Below are positions 46,600-60,200 of a stretch of DNA of 64,000 bases, in pieces (the first letter of the stretch is position 1; the number at the start of each line of letters is the position of its first letter). The stretch lies in the NCBI GenBank assembly GCA_028641055.1, contig CM054058.1:87121927-87185926 (forward strand), in the 5' to 3' direction. This DNA is from Alopecurus myosuroides (Eukaryota; Streptophyta; Magnoliopsida; Poales; Poaceae). The position numbers and the translations under genes are program-made. The notes below the pieces were generated by a model that did not search any database, had not been told where the DNA came from, and saw only the letters and a list, made by a program, of their open reading frames with translations.

Positions 46600-47836
46600 T
46601 AAATTAAAAATGCAAAAGGCTAAGACACAAAAATATTGGAGGAATTATAATAGAGATAAAATCAACATGGAGAAATATTCAAAAAGGAAGAAAAAGGCAA
46701 GGTGGAGAGAAAGGAGAATCTGCCTGGTCGGCCGGCCTAGCCGGGTTTTCAGGCCGGGTAGCTCCGATGTGCAGCCGGCCTATGGCTCCGAAAAGCCGGC
46801 CTAGGAAGGGCTCCAAATAGGCTCAGGCCGAGACATTTGGGAAGACGGCCTCAGGCCGGGTTTCAACCAGCCTCACAGCCCCGCAAGTCGAGCTCTCTAG
46901 CAAACTGGCCCCAGGCTGGGCTTTAGCCTGCCTATCAGCCTTGCCAGGCCGGGTGGGTCTTTTAGGCTGCCCGACCTACACCCACATCCAGGCCGACCTG
47001 GCCTGGCTCATAGGTCGGGTTCCCCGTACGCGCGGGAATACCCGCCAACGGCCACTTATTGCTCCCCACTACAAAAACGGATCTTCTCCTACCTCTAGGA
47101 ATTGTCACTTTTGGGTTCTCTCTCCACCATTGTTAACAGCCTCCAAACTCAATGATCCCCCCAAGTACCCAACCAAAGACATTGATCTCTTGGGATTTGG
47201 AGGAGAAGCACTAGATCTACATCTCAACCAAACCGATTTGTCACTACCCCACCTATCCCTTAGGGATCTTGTAGTTCTTGGTTCATTGGAACCTAGAATC
47301 TTGTTGTTCTTAATCCATCGGACGTTAGAGCCTTCTTGGTGTCCCCGAAGCTTTGGGAGCTCGTGGATATTGTTACTTGGAGTCTTCGAGGCTTCCAAAA
47401 TTTGTAGAGGACCCTCCACGTTGTGGAGTGTGCCTTATCCGTGTAAAGGTTCTAGTTGTCAACCTCAACGACAACATAGTGATTCAATCCTCTTCACATC
47501 GGTGGTAGGACTTGAAGGAGATAGAGTGTGCTATTTGACGACTATTTGGTGTTCAACTTTGGTGCCACCGCACCGCTCCAACAGAGACTAGCTTCCATTG
47601 GGAAGTGAACTTCGAGATACATCTCCGTGTCATTGTGCTCGGTTATTCCACAACTTACCTTTACTTGTTGCTACTATCTTAGTTGAATAAATATCTTGTT
47701 CTAGTAATATTTGCTCATCACTTAGTTTCATAAGCTAGGCAATCTATATTTTAGAATTATCTTGTTAATCGAAAATAAGTAAAACTTGTAGCTAATCTAT
47801 TTACCCCGCTCTGTAGGTAACCTATCGATATTTTAA
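46600..47836 (+). repeat. Probable 5' LTR of decayed Maximus/SIRE-like copia element
   Basis: The right edge is inferred from the primer site at 47838. The region has a GC-rich U3-like part with repeated GCCGGCCTAG words (46730-47000) and a degenerate core-promoter-like ACTACAAAAACGG (47070s). The left boundary is not determined, and no matching 3' LTR is seen in the window, so limits are approximate. Confidence 0.4.
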
Positions 47837-47837
47837 T

Positions 47838-47849
47838 TGGTATCAGAGC
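47838..47849 (+). other. Primer-binding site (tRNA-iMet type) of copia element
   Basis: TGGTATCAGAGC, complementary to the 3' end of initiator methionine tRNA, followed by a leader (CTCGTCTCTTTATTAAGGCT) of the type found in Triticeae Maximus-like elements (from memory). Confidence 0.9.
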
Positions 47850-47888
47850 CTCGTCTCTTTATTAAGGCTTTACCGCCCAAAGAGGAGG

Positions 47889-50800
47889 ATGGCGGATTCA
47901 CCCATCACCATGAATGCTATTAAAAAGCTAATTCAAACAGTGATTGAAAACTTGGAAAAGAGGATGGAGGGCTTAATAAGAAATTTGACATCTCCATCCA
48001 GTCTCTCTTAGAAAAATGTTATTCTAGATGAAAATGGAACACCTATTCCTTCTAAGGAAGATACCTATGAATATAAGTTTAAAAATAGGAACAATGAAAA
48101 TGCTTTCGGTTTTACTTACAACAATGATCCTAATAGTCAGCATCCACATGTTAAAAATCTTGGTGGACCTCCTTTAGAAGATAAGTCTCATTTTACTGAT
48201 TGGAAAGCTTCCATGAAGTCTTATACGTGTAGCTCTTCAATGCAAATATGGAGGATCATTGAGAATGGATATGAGCATAAGGACCCCAAGAACTTAAGCT
48301 CAAGCGATGTCATAGATGAACAACTGAATGCACATGCCATACACATGCTGGAGAATGTAATGGTAAGTGAAGGAGTTGAGCACATACGGTCCTTCTCAAG
48401 TGCCAACAAAAGATGTGATTGCATAATTGACATGTATGATGGCAATGTCAACATACATCGTTCTAAGAAGTCAATCCTCCAAAGACAAGTTGATAACTTT
48501 TATATGAAGGATGGAGAGACTTCGGAGGACATGTTTAGAAGACTCAAGGCTCGTACGGTTGACATGAGAGATAGTGGATTCAAGGATTGTGATGAGAAAT
48601 GGGTCAAGAAGAAATTTTAATCACCTTGATTCCATACAATGAGATCATGGTGATGAATGTGCAATCAAATGATGATTTCTTGGACATAACTCCTGATGAT
48701 GTTTTAGGTATCTTCATTACCTTGAACTTGACGAAAAAGTCCTCCGATTATGTTATGGCCCATGTGAATGGTACGAAGAGAACCTCTATTTCCTTGAAGG
48801 CCACACCCCATGAAAAATAGGATTCAAAATATGATGGTGGTTCCTCACATGTTGTCTCCGAGAAGGAGAAGAGCATATCACATGAAGAATACTTAGCCAT
48901 TGATCAACATAAGTGGTGGAATAAAGGAAATTTTAGATCAAATGCAACAAAGAACAAGGGAAAGGAAGTCTCAAACATGAAGAATACAAGGAATTGCTTC
49001 AATTGTGGAGAGAGTGAGCACTTTGTTGCGGAGTGACGTTTCAAGAGTAGGATCGATAATGGTGGAAGGCTAATAAAGAAGTCCACTTTGATTCCCAGGT
49101 CTAATAACTTCATCAAGAGAGGTCCTCCAAGGGCATTGATTGCAAAGGAAATTGAATATAACCCCTTGGGGAAGAGAGTGATCGTGACGATGAACAAGTG
49201 AGGATGGCGGCGGTGGCAAAGGGCGTGATTCCCTCAAGCTTAAGCTCTCTCTTCTCCAACCCAATGACAAGAAGGGCCCCTCAAGTCAGAAGTGTTTCAT
49301 GGCCAAGGGTATATGACCAGAGGTGAACCCTACGCTCAAATTTGAGAATTCTTCTACGCCATCTCTATTAAATTGTGTTGAGGAAGTGGACAATTTTCTA
49401 GATCCTTTAGCCAACTTTGCGAAGAAACTAGAAGGTGAAACTAAAATCATATTTGATTCTCTCGTGGTTCAATTAAGTGAGGCACATGTCCTTGTTGAGG
49501 AACATGAGGAGAGACTGATTTTACTTAAGACCTTCGTTCATGATGATGCTAGTAAAAAAGCGGAGCTTGAGGAATCTCGAGATAATTCACAATGTTTTAG
49601 GGAAACCATTGAATAAACCTTTGCCATAGACATAGCTAATGTCAATCTTGATCGTGGAATGCATTTGCTAAGGTAGAGGAATTCATGGCCTTAAATGGTT
49701 AAACTAACAAAGGTTACAATGAGATCATTAAGCATTTTGACATACTTAAAATTGATCATAGAACACTTTCTAAATGGCTCAAGACTCTAAAAGGGTCAAA
49801 AGATATTAATGTAAATGTTTGTGACACTAACCCCCTTATGTGTTAAAGAATCTCTTATTGAGGAGAACAATAGGTCTAAGGACCAACTCAACAAAGTCCT
49901 TGCTACTTGCATCCAAAGGCAAAAGAACCTCAATGATCTTTTGAGTAGTCAAAAGAGATTTATTGGTAAGGAAGTACTTGGGTTTGGATTCTCATCCAAG
50001 AATACCTACAAGAAGAAGTCAAATCCCTCCACTAATTCTATTGTTTTTGTGAAGGAGGGGGAGTTGGCTAATGATGAAGTGGAATTTGCTATTATTGCAA
50101 AAAGTATTGACCTTAGGGATACTACTACTCACAACAACTTTGCGGGAAATTACAACCCATTATATGTGCTTCTAAATCTAGTGATGGTCATGTATATGCA
50201 AAATATGTTAGAACTTCATATGGTGATGATTACAAATATGCTATTCGGATTAGAAAAAACCTTGTGACTAAAAAGAAAGGGCTCATCCAAAAATCGGGAC
50301 ATAAGAGAAGAAATTTATTAATTGTAGGTATGTGCTTCCGGAGGAAGAGCATGAATGATTGATAGCGGTTGTTCCACACATATGACTGGAAGCAAGGGAG
50401 TGTTAGAAGACTTAAAGAATCAACTCATCAAATTATCACAAGTTACTATTGGATATGGTTCAAGAATTAAGGTATTGATATATGGCAAGGTGGTCATTTC
50501 TCCGGATGTATCCATTGAGGAAGTCCTTCGTGTTGAGTCCCTTGGCTATAATCTCATTTTTTTTCTTGCAACTTTGTGAATACAATTTTACGTGTGTACT
50601 TCGGCATCATAACGTGCTTGTCCTTCACACCATTTCTCTTAAATTAGCCTTTGTTATATTTGTGGAAAACGGTATGTATGTAGTGGATTTCTCGAAAGAA
50701 ACTGCACATATTGCAACATGTATAATGGCTAAATTAATATGGCGTGTGGTGGCTTTGGCATCGCCATTTAGGCCACGTCGGTATGAGAAACTTACAAACT

Positions 50801-53576
50801 CTTGTGAAGGGAGAATTAGGAAGGAACAACAAGTGTGAATTTTTCCAAAGATCGCCTTGTAAATCTTGTGTTGCCGGAAAGATGCATGAGAAGAAGCATC
50901 CCAAGAAATCAATCATCTATACAAAGATGCCTTTTGAGCTTACTCACTTTGATCTTTTTGGGCCTCCTACATATGGTAGTATAGGTGGGAAGAAATATTG
51001 TTTGGTGATTGTTAATGACATACAAGATACAATTGGGTAGTGAGACTCAAAAAAGTTCATCACTTGGGCCACTGAAGTGCAACGTCAATATGACACCAAG
51101 ATCTTGGCAATTAGGACTGATAATGGGTCCGAGTTCAAGAACTACACCATGGATGAATTCTTGAGTGATGAGGAGATAAGACATAAATATTCCACTTCGT
51201 ACACCCCTCAACAAATTTCTGTAGTGGAGAGGAAGAATCACACACTTATTGATATGGCAGGAACTATGATGGTCAAGTTCAAATCCCCAATTAACTTTTG
51301 GGCCGAAGCCATCAACACCGCTTGTCATCTATCTAACTGAATCTTTCGGTCCGATGATTGGTATGACTCCATATGAACTCCTAAACGGTAAAAACCCAAC
51401 CTCAAATATGTTCAATTTTTTGGTTCAAAATGTCAAGTTTAAATTTAGGGCACTAAATTGTCTAAATTTGATCCTAGAACTTTTGAAAGCATATTTGTTG
51501 GTTATGCCATGAACTCTCATGCTTATAGAGCCTACAACATATCCACTAGGTGTGTTGAAGAATCTATGAATGTGGAGTCTCATGAGGATAATGGCTCGCA
51601 AGTGGAGCAAATTTATTGTGATGATGTAGGTGATGAACATTCCTCCATAGCCATAGGAAGAATGGGTATTGGTCCTCTTATACCCATTGAGGGTCACCTT
51701 TTGGCGAAGAAGGTTGGCACAAGATCTACACAAGTGGATCCATCTATGTCAACCATTGATCATACGATAGACCAAGAAAAAGAACAAGATCTTCAAATCC
51801 GTCAAGAAAGTGATCAAGCCCCTCCCAGCAATAATAATGGGCATGACATTGGTGACTCTTCACCAAGAACTATAATCCGGGTAGATGATGGCCTTGATGA
51901 AGGGGATGACGAAGATGTACCTCCAAGCGAGAACCACGGTGATGATCTCGTCCGCATCAAAACTCGTGAAGCCACAAGGTTGCATCAAAAGTCACATCAT
52001 CAAATGAACTTATTGGTGCCCTGGGAAGGAGTGTATGCACGCTTGGAAAAGTACTCAAGTTTTGTGGACTTCACTCCTATGTCTCTAATGTTGAACCTAC
52101 CAAACTATGTGATGCTTTGAAAGATGATGATTGGGTTCAAGCTATGCATGAAGAGCTTCAAAAATTTGATAAAAACAAAGTATGGTCCTCTAGTAAAAAG
52201 ACCCAAGAATCATAATGTCATTGGAAAAAATGGGTATACATGAACAAGCAAGATTCTCATTGGTAGGCGATTTGTGACAAGGCTCAGTTCGTTGCTCAAG
52301 GCTACTCTCAACTCGAAGAACTTGAGTCCATTCAAAGTTTCACTCCCGTAGCTAGACTTGAATCCATTCATATATTACTTGCTTTTGCCACTATTTATAA
52401 TTTCATCTTGCATAAAATGGATGTTAAAAGTGCATTCCTAAATGGACCGTTAAATAAATTGGTATATGTTAAAAACCTCGAGGGTTCGAAGATTTTAAGT
52501 ATCCTAACCATGTCTACTTACTCCATAAGGCTTTGTATGACCTAAATCAAGCCCCACGTTCTTGTTATGATCATTTAAAGGAGTTCCTAGTAGACCGTGG
52601 TTTTGTACTTGGAGTAATCGATCCGAAAACCTTTATAAAGAGTGTATATCGACACTTCTTTGTATGCCAAGTAGATGTTGATGATATTACATGTGGGGTC
52701 TACTAATGTGAATTTTGTTGATCAATTTGTTAAACTAATGACAAGTGAGTTTGAGATGTCTATGATGCTGGAATTGAAGTACTTCCTTGGATTCAAACTC
52801 AAGCAATATCATGAAGGAACCTTTGTTTGCAAAGCCAAATATATACAAGACATGTTCAAAAATATTGATATGGCCAACTCTAAGCAATTGGGATTTCCAA
52901 TGTCAACTAATGTGAATCCTAAAATGGATCATGAAGGTATACCGGTGATCCAAAACTTTATCGCTCTATGATTGACTCTTTGCTCTATCTTTGGGCATCT
53001 AGACCGGATATTATGTTTAGTGTGGGTTTGTGTGCAAAATTCCATTCTAACCCCAAGGAAAGCCATATGATTGATATCAAGAGGATTCTTAGGTACTTTG
53101 TTGAAACTCCCACTCTTGGTCTGTGGTACCCATCAAATACAATTTTTGATCTTGTGGGATATTCATATGCAGATTGGGGAGATGACAAAGTGGATAGAAA
53201 ATCAACCTCGAATGCTTGCTAATTACTTTTTAGGTCACATGTGTGTTGGTCTTCCAAGAAACAAAATTGTATTGTCAACTCCTTCATGAAAGCAGAGTAT
53301 ATTTCCATCGTAAGTTGTTTCTCTGAACTATTATTGATGAGGCCATGCCTTAAGGATTTTGGAATTGAGATTAAGACAATGCCTCTTTTATGTGACGATG
53401 AGAGTGCCACAAAAATTAGTCATAACTCGGTACTTCATGGAAAGACCAATCATATTGAGGTTTGGTATCATTGTATCCGTGATCATGTAGCCAATGGAGA
53501 TATCTCACTTTCCTATGGTAGAAAAAAGATCAAATTGTCGATATTCTCACAAAGCGTCTTGATGAGAAGAGATTAA
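47889..53576 (+). pseudogene. Copia gag-pol pseudogene, Maximus/SIRE-like
   Basis: Gag starts at the ATG at 47889 and has a stop near 48007; the main gag part is 48015-48620. The zinc knuckle CFNCGESEHFVAE (from about 48987) loses its last Cys to a TGA at 49034-49036. Protease-like IDSGCSTHMTG is at 50355; the pre-integrase HRHLGH and integrase D..D..E pieces at 50740-51340; reverse transcriptase from about 52300 (KMDVKSAFLNG), with the YVDD site changed to DVDD near 52675; RNase H to 53576 (ASRPDIMFSVG, MKAEYIS, CDDESATK). Many frameshifts and stops; no product is expected. Confidence 0.9.
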
Positions 53577-54937
53577 AGCAATTGAGGAGTGAGATCAATG
53601 TCGTATGTGCAAGAAATTTTAATTAATTGGAAATCTTGTATACACACCTCTACTAGAATCTTATTTGGCTGTTAGATGCACGCAAGGAAATAGGGGGACT
53701 GTAGCTCAATTAATGAGTCAACACTTACTCTATAATGCCTAAATCAATAAATCATGCATAATGATCACCTTTGTGACATAATGTGCTTCACTGATGAGTT
53801 TCGATAATGCACCCAAGATAGATCTTCGCGGTGTCATATCAAGCATACTCATACATGGTGGTTACGGCCACCGACCCTATGACAGGATTTGGACTTTGAT
53901 GAATTTTCTTGGAAAGTTTTTTGTTTCTTGATTCATATGCATATTTGTTCTTCATCTTCCATATCATATCCAATGTTTCTTATTTGGGGTTTGGCATTTT
54001 TTCCATTGCATGTGTGAAGAAATCACCATGCTAATGGTTGTTCTCATATGCTCATTATACATAATAAATATCCAAAACATGAGTAGTTGTAAATGATCAA
54101 ATTTTGAACTAAAAAATTAAAATGAAATCTAGAAAAACGCTATGAAAAATTGTTTTCAAGTAACAAAACAACAATTAAAACTAGTTTTCAGAAAAAACTG
54201 GTCTGAATGGACCGCCTAGCCGGCCTAGGGGAGGCGGCCTGCGGGCGGTGGTTGCCTGGCCTTAGCCAGGAATGTCTGTCTTCTTCCCCATAACCCCATA
54301 TTTCTCCCACTAGCCCCAACCTGAAATCCCCATTAGAGCGTTCCCCAAGGTCTCCTCCACCAACCCCCACCCCCTAGCCCCTCCCTCACCCCCTCAACCA
54401 CGGATATGCGTCCCCTAGCCCAATCTTCCATCCCATACATATGAATCCTCCATTCGTGGCCTTTTTGGAGAGATCTCGGAGTTGCCCCTGAAGGATGGCC
54501 TCAAATTTGGGTATAATTTTGTTGGTTTATCCCTTAATCTAGCAAATTCCCCGTGAGAACTTGCCCTCTACATCTAGCATTGGTGGTTATTTTTCATAAG
54601 TTCTAGGGTTAATGCTCCTACGGTCCACTCCAATCTAGGGTTCATGTCACCATACCTGTTTATTTTGTTTCTGTCTCATGTATCCTAGTACTTCTTGATA
54701 ATTTCGAGTGTCCCAATGTCCTTGGCACTTCTTCTTGTGGTTCACCCTTCGGGTTTAGACATAGAAATTCCTCATGCCCCATAGAACCTAGTTGGCGTAC
54801 TCCTTATGTTTTCTTCATGCATTATCCTAAGTAATATGCTCTCTGTAGCCCTTATTATTCATCATAATAACAATTACTTGTCACCATTACTTTTGTCAAC
54901 ACATCCTAGTTTTTTTTAATGACCATGTAAACTTACC
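53577..54937. other. Copia spacer between pol and env-position ORF
   Basis: Includes a purine run AAGGAAATAGGGGGA (53684-53698) that looks like an internal polypurine tract, as known in SIRE-type elements, and a C-rich part (54190-54420). No coding sequence. Confidence 0.45.
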
Positions 54938-55600
54938 ATGCACATCCATATCCATGCTCTCTTATTCATAGGTGATGCTCGTGCTCCTCAAGACAAGGGC
55001 AAGAATGCTTCCACCACCTATGTCCGCTCAAGAATGAAGAATGTTGCTAATGCTTGTGGTTCCACTCCATCACAGCAACAAGTCCTCCCCGTCAATCGAG
55101 ATGAGCCCATGCATGCAGATTGGACTTGCCTTAACTCCGAGGATTTTGAGCGTGACCGTCTGAAGTTCAACCCATATGCTTTTGGGCAACGCACCTGTGC
55201 TGAAACGAGATTCTATTAAAAGATGGATGAAAGGTTCTATGAGTTTTTTTTCTGTTCGCTCAAGAATGATCATGTGGCTCAACATTTCTTTGATGTGACT
55301 GTGGCGAGACAGCATTGGCCCGAAGTGATGGATTATCACGGGATTAGCAATCTTATGGGATGTGACCGCCATTATGCTCCTGCGCTGCTTCGGGAATTTT
55401 ATGACACTGTCCATTTCTCGACCGAAGGACCCCGTACTGTGACATGGATTAGTGGTGGATTCAAGTGCTCCTGCACAATGGCTGACTTTGGTGCTCTCCT
55501 TGGTCTTGAGGAGATTATTTTTCATCCACTCACCCATCTTCGGATTCATGGTGATGAGAAGCGGATGATTATGGCAAAAGCTGCTATTTGTCATTGCTAC
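54938..55600 (+). pseudogene. Env-position ORF of SIRE-like copia, truncated
   Basis: One reading frame with a single TAA at 55217-55219, then open to 55600, where it is cut by the insertion of a gypsy-like element. The second part (RFYEFFF, LLREFYDTVHF, VTWISGG, FGALLGLEE) resembles the plant-retrotransposon domain described for ORFs downstream of pol in plant LTR elements (Transposase_32/putative plant transposon protein type). Placed after pol in a SIRE-like copia it occupies the env position. No signal peptide or membrane segment is visible, so an envelope role is not supported. Confidence 0.55.
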
Positions 55601-57191
55601 TGATGGTGAAGGTCTTGCACTCGTTAGGAAACCCCAAGAGGAAGGTATGATGAGCACAGCAACAAGTTTCCCTTAGAAAAGAAACCAAGTTTGAATCGAC
55701 CAGTAGGAGGAAAAAGCAACTTCTGAAGGTTGATGCAGTTGATGTGGTAGGGCGCACTACCGGTTCAGCAGCAACGTGGAACCTAGACAACACAATCAAT
55801 TCACTTTGCTCTAACGAAGAAGTGAGGTTGTCAATCTCAACGGTTTTGCTGATAAAAAGAGGTTAAATGTATGGTGTGGAAACAGTAGGAGAACAATGTG
55901 AAAACAATAATAGAAGTGTCAAAACAGTGGAAACATTGTGAAAACCGTAATTGCAGTGGTTGTATTATAAGTATGAGAAAATGGACCGGGGTCCACAGCT
56001 CACTAGTGGGGTCTCTTCATAAAAGATAGATACCATGTGTGGTGAACAAATTATAGCAGGGAAATTGATAGATATTGAAACATGCATGACATGATGATTA
56101 CTATGTGATTCATGCGGGAATTACAACAAGACTCATAGACCGTCATGCAACTACATCTATAACTAATGATACACTCTGAGAATATCATCCGATACAACCT
56201 TGGGTATTAAGTTGCAAGCAACGGATGATCGCATTAAGAAAAATTGTGTAATGTAAACAATGTAAACATCGTTGTTTTCTCCCAAATGGCAACAACACAT
56301 CCTCCATTCGTCACGTTTCTGTCACTCGTGCACATATGAAACATGAACCCACTATCGAGCATAAATACTCCCTCTCGAAGTCACTAGCATCTACTTGGCC
56401 AGAGCATCTACTAACAACGGAGAGCATGCAAGATCATAAATAACATACACATGAATATAACATGATAGATTGATAATCAAGAGACATAGCATTCAACATT
56501 CATCGGATCCCAGCAAACACAACATGTAGCATTACAAATAGATGATCTTGATCATGTAGGGAAGCTAACGAGATTTAGACATGAGGTGTAAGGTGGAGAG
56601 AACAACCATCTAGCTACTGCTATGGACCAGTAGTTAAGGGATGAACTACTCACGGATCACTCCGGAGGCGGGCATGGTGGTGTTGAGCCCTCCGGTTATG
56701 ATTTCCCCTCCCGACGTGCCGGGGAGAACTCCAGAACCGTCTCGATCTCAGGTTGACGATGATGGCATCCTTGGGTGTTTTTCATGGAAAATTGCTATAT
56801 TTCTAGGGTTAACTATCCGAGGGTAATAAAAAGGCGAAAGAGTGATGCCGTTGGGCACCCGAGGGGCCCACACCACCTGATGGCGCGGCCAGGGGCGCCG
56901 CCCTATGGTGTGGATGCCCTGTGGCCCCCCTTCGGGTCTCTTCGGGACTCCGTGGAACCTTCGGGAATTCTGAGACTTCTAGGCTTCAAATTTTCCAATT
57001 CCGAGAATATTTCTAGAATAAATTTTCCAAAACTAACAAAAGCAGAAAACAAAATTGACTCTCTGGCATCTTATCAATAGGTTAGTCTCAGAAAATCGAT
57101 AAAATGATATAAAGTGTATAGAAAACATGTAGCTAATAACATGAAAACAACATGGAACATCAGAAATTATGGATACATTTATGACGTATCA
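55601..57191 (-). repeat. 3' LTR of gypsy-like element
   Basis: 1,591 bp, starting TGATGGTGAAGG and ending GACGTATCA on the plus strand. Its first 1,000 bp match the right LTR at about 90 percent by eye, so the element is considerably older than the 24.5-kb duplication. Confidence 0.85.
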
Positions 57192-57205
57192 ACATCCCCA
57201 AGCTT
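57192..57205 (-). other. Polypurine tract of gypsy-like element
   Basis: AAGCTTGGGGATGT on the minus strand directly before the 3' LTR. Confidence 0.75.
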
Positions 57206-60200
57206 AGTTCCTACTCTTCCTCGAGTAGTTAAACGACAAAACAAATAATTTCTGAGGTGACATGCTACCAACATAATCTTGATCATCAAAATTGTAAAAG
57301 CATATGTAAGCTGAGATCATAGTACTTTAAACACAAGCATGATAGATATAATTTTAAAAGTGAAAAATAGCAATCACTTTGCATCATGAAAAGTAAAACA
57401 AATACAAGATCATGAACAACAATGCATTGAAAGTTATACGTTTGTTTCTAGCATCAAGAAAACATGGCAAAGTGATATTTCTCTTTTCCTTAAGAGTGGG
57501 GGAAAACATAAATGCCAGGACACCTTCAAAGTTTAAGAGGATGACTAGAACAAATAATTTGAGAGCAAGTACTAACAAGGTATGAATCAATCAATAATAT
57601 TTTTGGAAAAAATGCACATTAAACTCAGAATGACAACTATGCTCTCTCAACTGTGCATAAAGTTAGAAGATGGAGATTCAACATAAAAGTAAAAGAAAGG
57701 CCCTTCGCAGAAGGAAGCAGGGATCACTCATGTGCGAGAGCTTTTTATTTTATTAAACAGAGGTATTGAAAACATTTTTTGAGAGGTGTGTATGCTTATG
57801 TCAACGAATGATAAACAAAAAATACAGTACGTCACAAGCCAACTAGACTTCACAAGAGCGGCTCCCATTGAAGGACGCATCTGGGTAGAAGGTGATCGCT
57901 CTTTCTCTTATGTTTACACAATTATTCTTTGACTGATAAATCACTGGCAAAAATAGTGAAGAGAATTTGTTGTATTAAGTTTGGGGCTGGGCACCCCGCT
58001 GCTAGCTCATCTATCAATTGGATAAGGAGATAAAGCCACTAGTCCAGGATGTGAAATCGAATCAACAAGTGAGATAAAGATTCTCTATTCATGTCCGCAT
58101 GAGCTAAAACAGGAGCATTAAACATGAGTTATTTTGAAATTTTTAAAGGTAGCACATGAGCAATTTACTTTGGAGTGGACGTTAAATACCACATGTAGGT
58201 ATGTATGGTGGAAACATTTGGCATACTTTGGTTTTTGGGAGTTGGATGCATGAGTAGATCTCATACTTAGTATAGGTGGAGGCTACCAAAGACTGGGAGC
58301 GACAAATCAAGAGAGCATAATGGCCATAGTCATGCATAGCGACAAAAACATTATTAATCAAAGAATAAGTGGTATTACAAGTCAAAAACTAAAATATCAT
58401 AGAGGCTATAAGTGAGTGGTTTGTAGTCATAAACATGGCATACGCAAGCGCCAAGTCAACCAAATAAAACGTTTAAAGGAGAACACCACAAATTTCTTCT
58501 TCAATGTGATAAAAACAACTCATGATTCTTTCAATGGCACATTAAACACTCTCAGCTATTTGAGAAAAGTAATGCTACAAAAATAACCACTAGGCTTAGA
58601 ATTAAAATAACATCTAACATGACATGAAAACGTCTAGCCATAGTCTATGCAAGCTTCTTTTTGCATCGTTCTAAATTCTACCACATGCAACAATTTATTT
58701 TTCCAACAAGAATCAAACAATATATGTTTTAACAAAAACTCTCCAAATGATACAACAATTAAGAAAGAGAGTCCTCACATAACTCTACTAAAAACAACAT
58801 CTCTGAATAAGAGATGCATCAAAACAAACAGTAGCTAAAAGAATTGCAGCAATTAGAAGAAAAACTAAGAATACGAGCATAACGAGTATTTAATGAAAAA
58901 GGGGAGTGTGTCTCTCTCACAAACAACAATGATAGGTTAAAATTATATTTTGTGCATGAAGAAAAACAAAATAAAACAAAAGAAAACAGAATGAAAAATA
59001 AAAGACGCTCCAAGTAAATTTCATAAGATGTGACCTAATAAAAATATAGTTTTACTAGAAGCGATCTGATAATTTTTTGATGAAGAAGGGGATGCCTTGG
59101 GCATCCCCAAGATTAGATGCTTGAGTATTCTTATAATGTGCTGGGATGAACCATGGGGGAATCCCCAAGCTTTGACCTTGCACTCTTCTTGATCACATTA
59201 TATCACCCTCTTCTCTTGACCCTTGAAAACTTCCTTCACACCGCACTCAAAGTAGTTCACATTACAGGGTTAGTGCGACAATAAAAAATTCATGGGTTCT
59301 GTATGGGAAAAATGCTATTGATACTTTTAAACATTATCTACAGCCAGTGATGTTTCGTGAAGCAACAAAATCTAATTGACATAGTAAGAGAGCAAATGCA
59401 AGAAAAATGGAAGAATCTGCCAAAAACCAGAACAGTATGTAATGACAAAACATTTCGGGGCACTTAAGGTGCTCAAATCGAAAAACATAAAGAACAAAAA
59501 TGTTTCGAAATTAGCTGAGGAATAAGCACAAAAAGTTTCAGGTCATTTTGATCTTTCTGTGAATTATACGGTTCTTTACCGTGGACAGAAGAAATATGTT
59601 TTCTGCGTAGAAATCCAAAACCAACTCCACTTTTCACTAGAAACTTTACTTGACACAACTAATACATGAAAATAAATATACAAAGGAGTTTCTCCAGAAG
59701 TATACAACTCCTATAATAAAATAAAATAGAGGAAAATAAAGCGAAAATCAAACCATGGGTTATCTCCCAAGAAGTGCTTATCTTTAACGCCTTACAACTA
59801 GGCATAGAAAGCAAGAAGATGCTCACATCAGAAATATGAATTAAGAAAAAGATAGCATCGAGAAGCAAGTATAAAACAAATTTAATTCTAACGTACTTCC
59901 TATTCATAGGAATCTTGTAAATAAATAAATTGAAGAAACTCCAAATAGACATCATGGGAAGGTGGAACAAGAGCAATTTCAAAACTTTCAACAAAAAGAG
60001 AGGTGTTTTAGTAACATGAAAATTCCTACAACCATATTTTCCTCTCTCATAATAATTTTCAGTAGCACCAGGAACAAACTCGAAAACATTATTATCACAT
60101 AAAGCATTTTTTTCATGGTCCAAAAGCAGACAATTCATATCAAGCTAAAAAACAGCGAGATCAAAATTAAAATTAAACACCTCTTCTTTCCCACTTTTAG

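Noticed and set aside
46941..47591. A 216-codon plus-strand frame
   Set aside because: It lies in the probable 5' LTR of the decayed copia element upstream of the primer site, and the product shows no recognisable motif.
54938..55600. Retroviral-type envelope protein
   Set aside because: No signal peptide, transmembrane anchor or cysteine pattern; similarity is to a plant retrotransposon-associated domain.
59659..60138. A 159-codon minus frame inside the gypsy-like element as a membrane protein gene
   Set aside because: Hydrophobic residues follow from A/T-rich sequence; no domain, and the surrounding element is noncoding.
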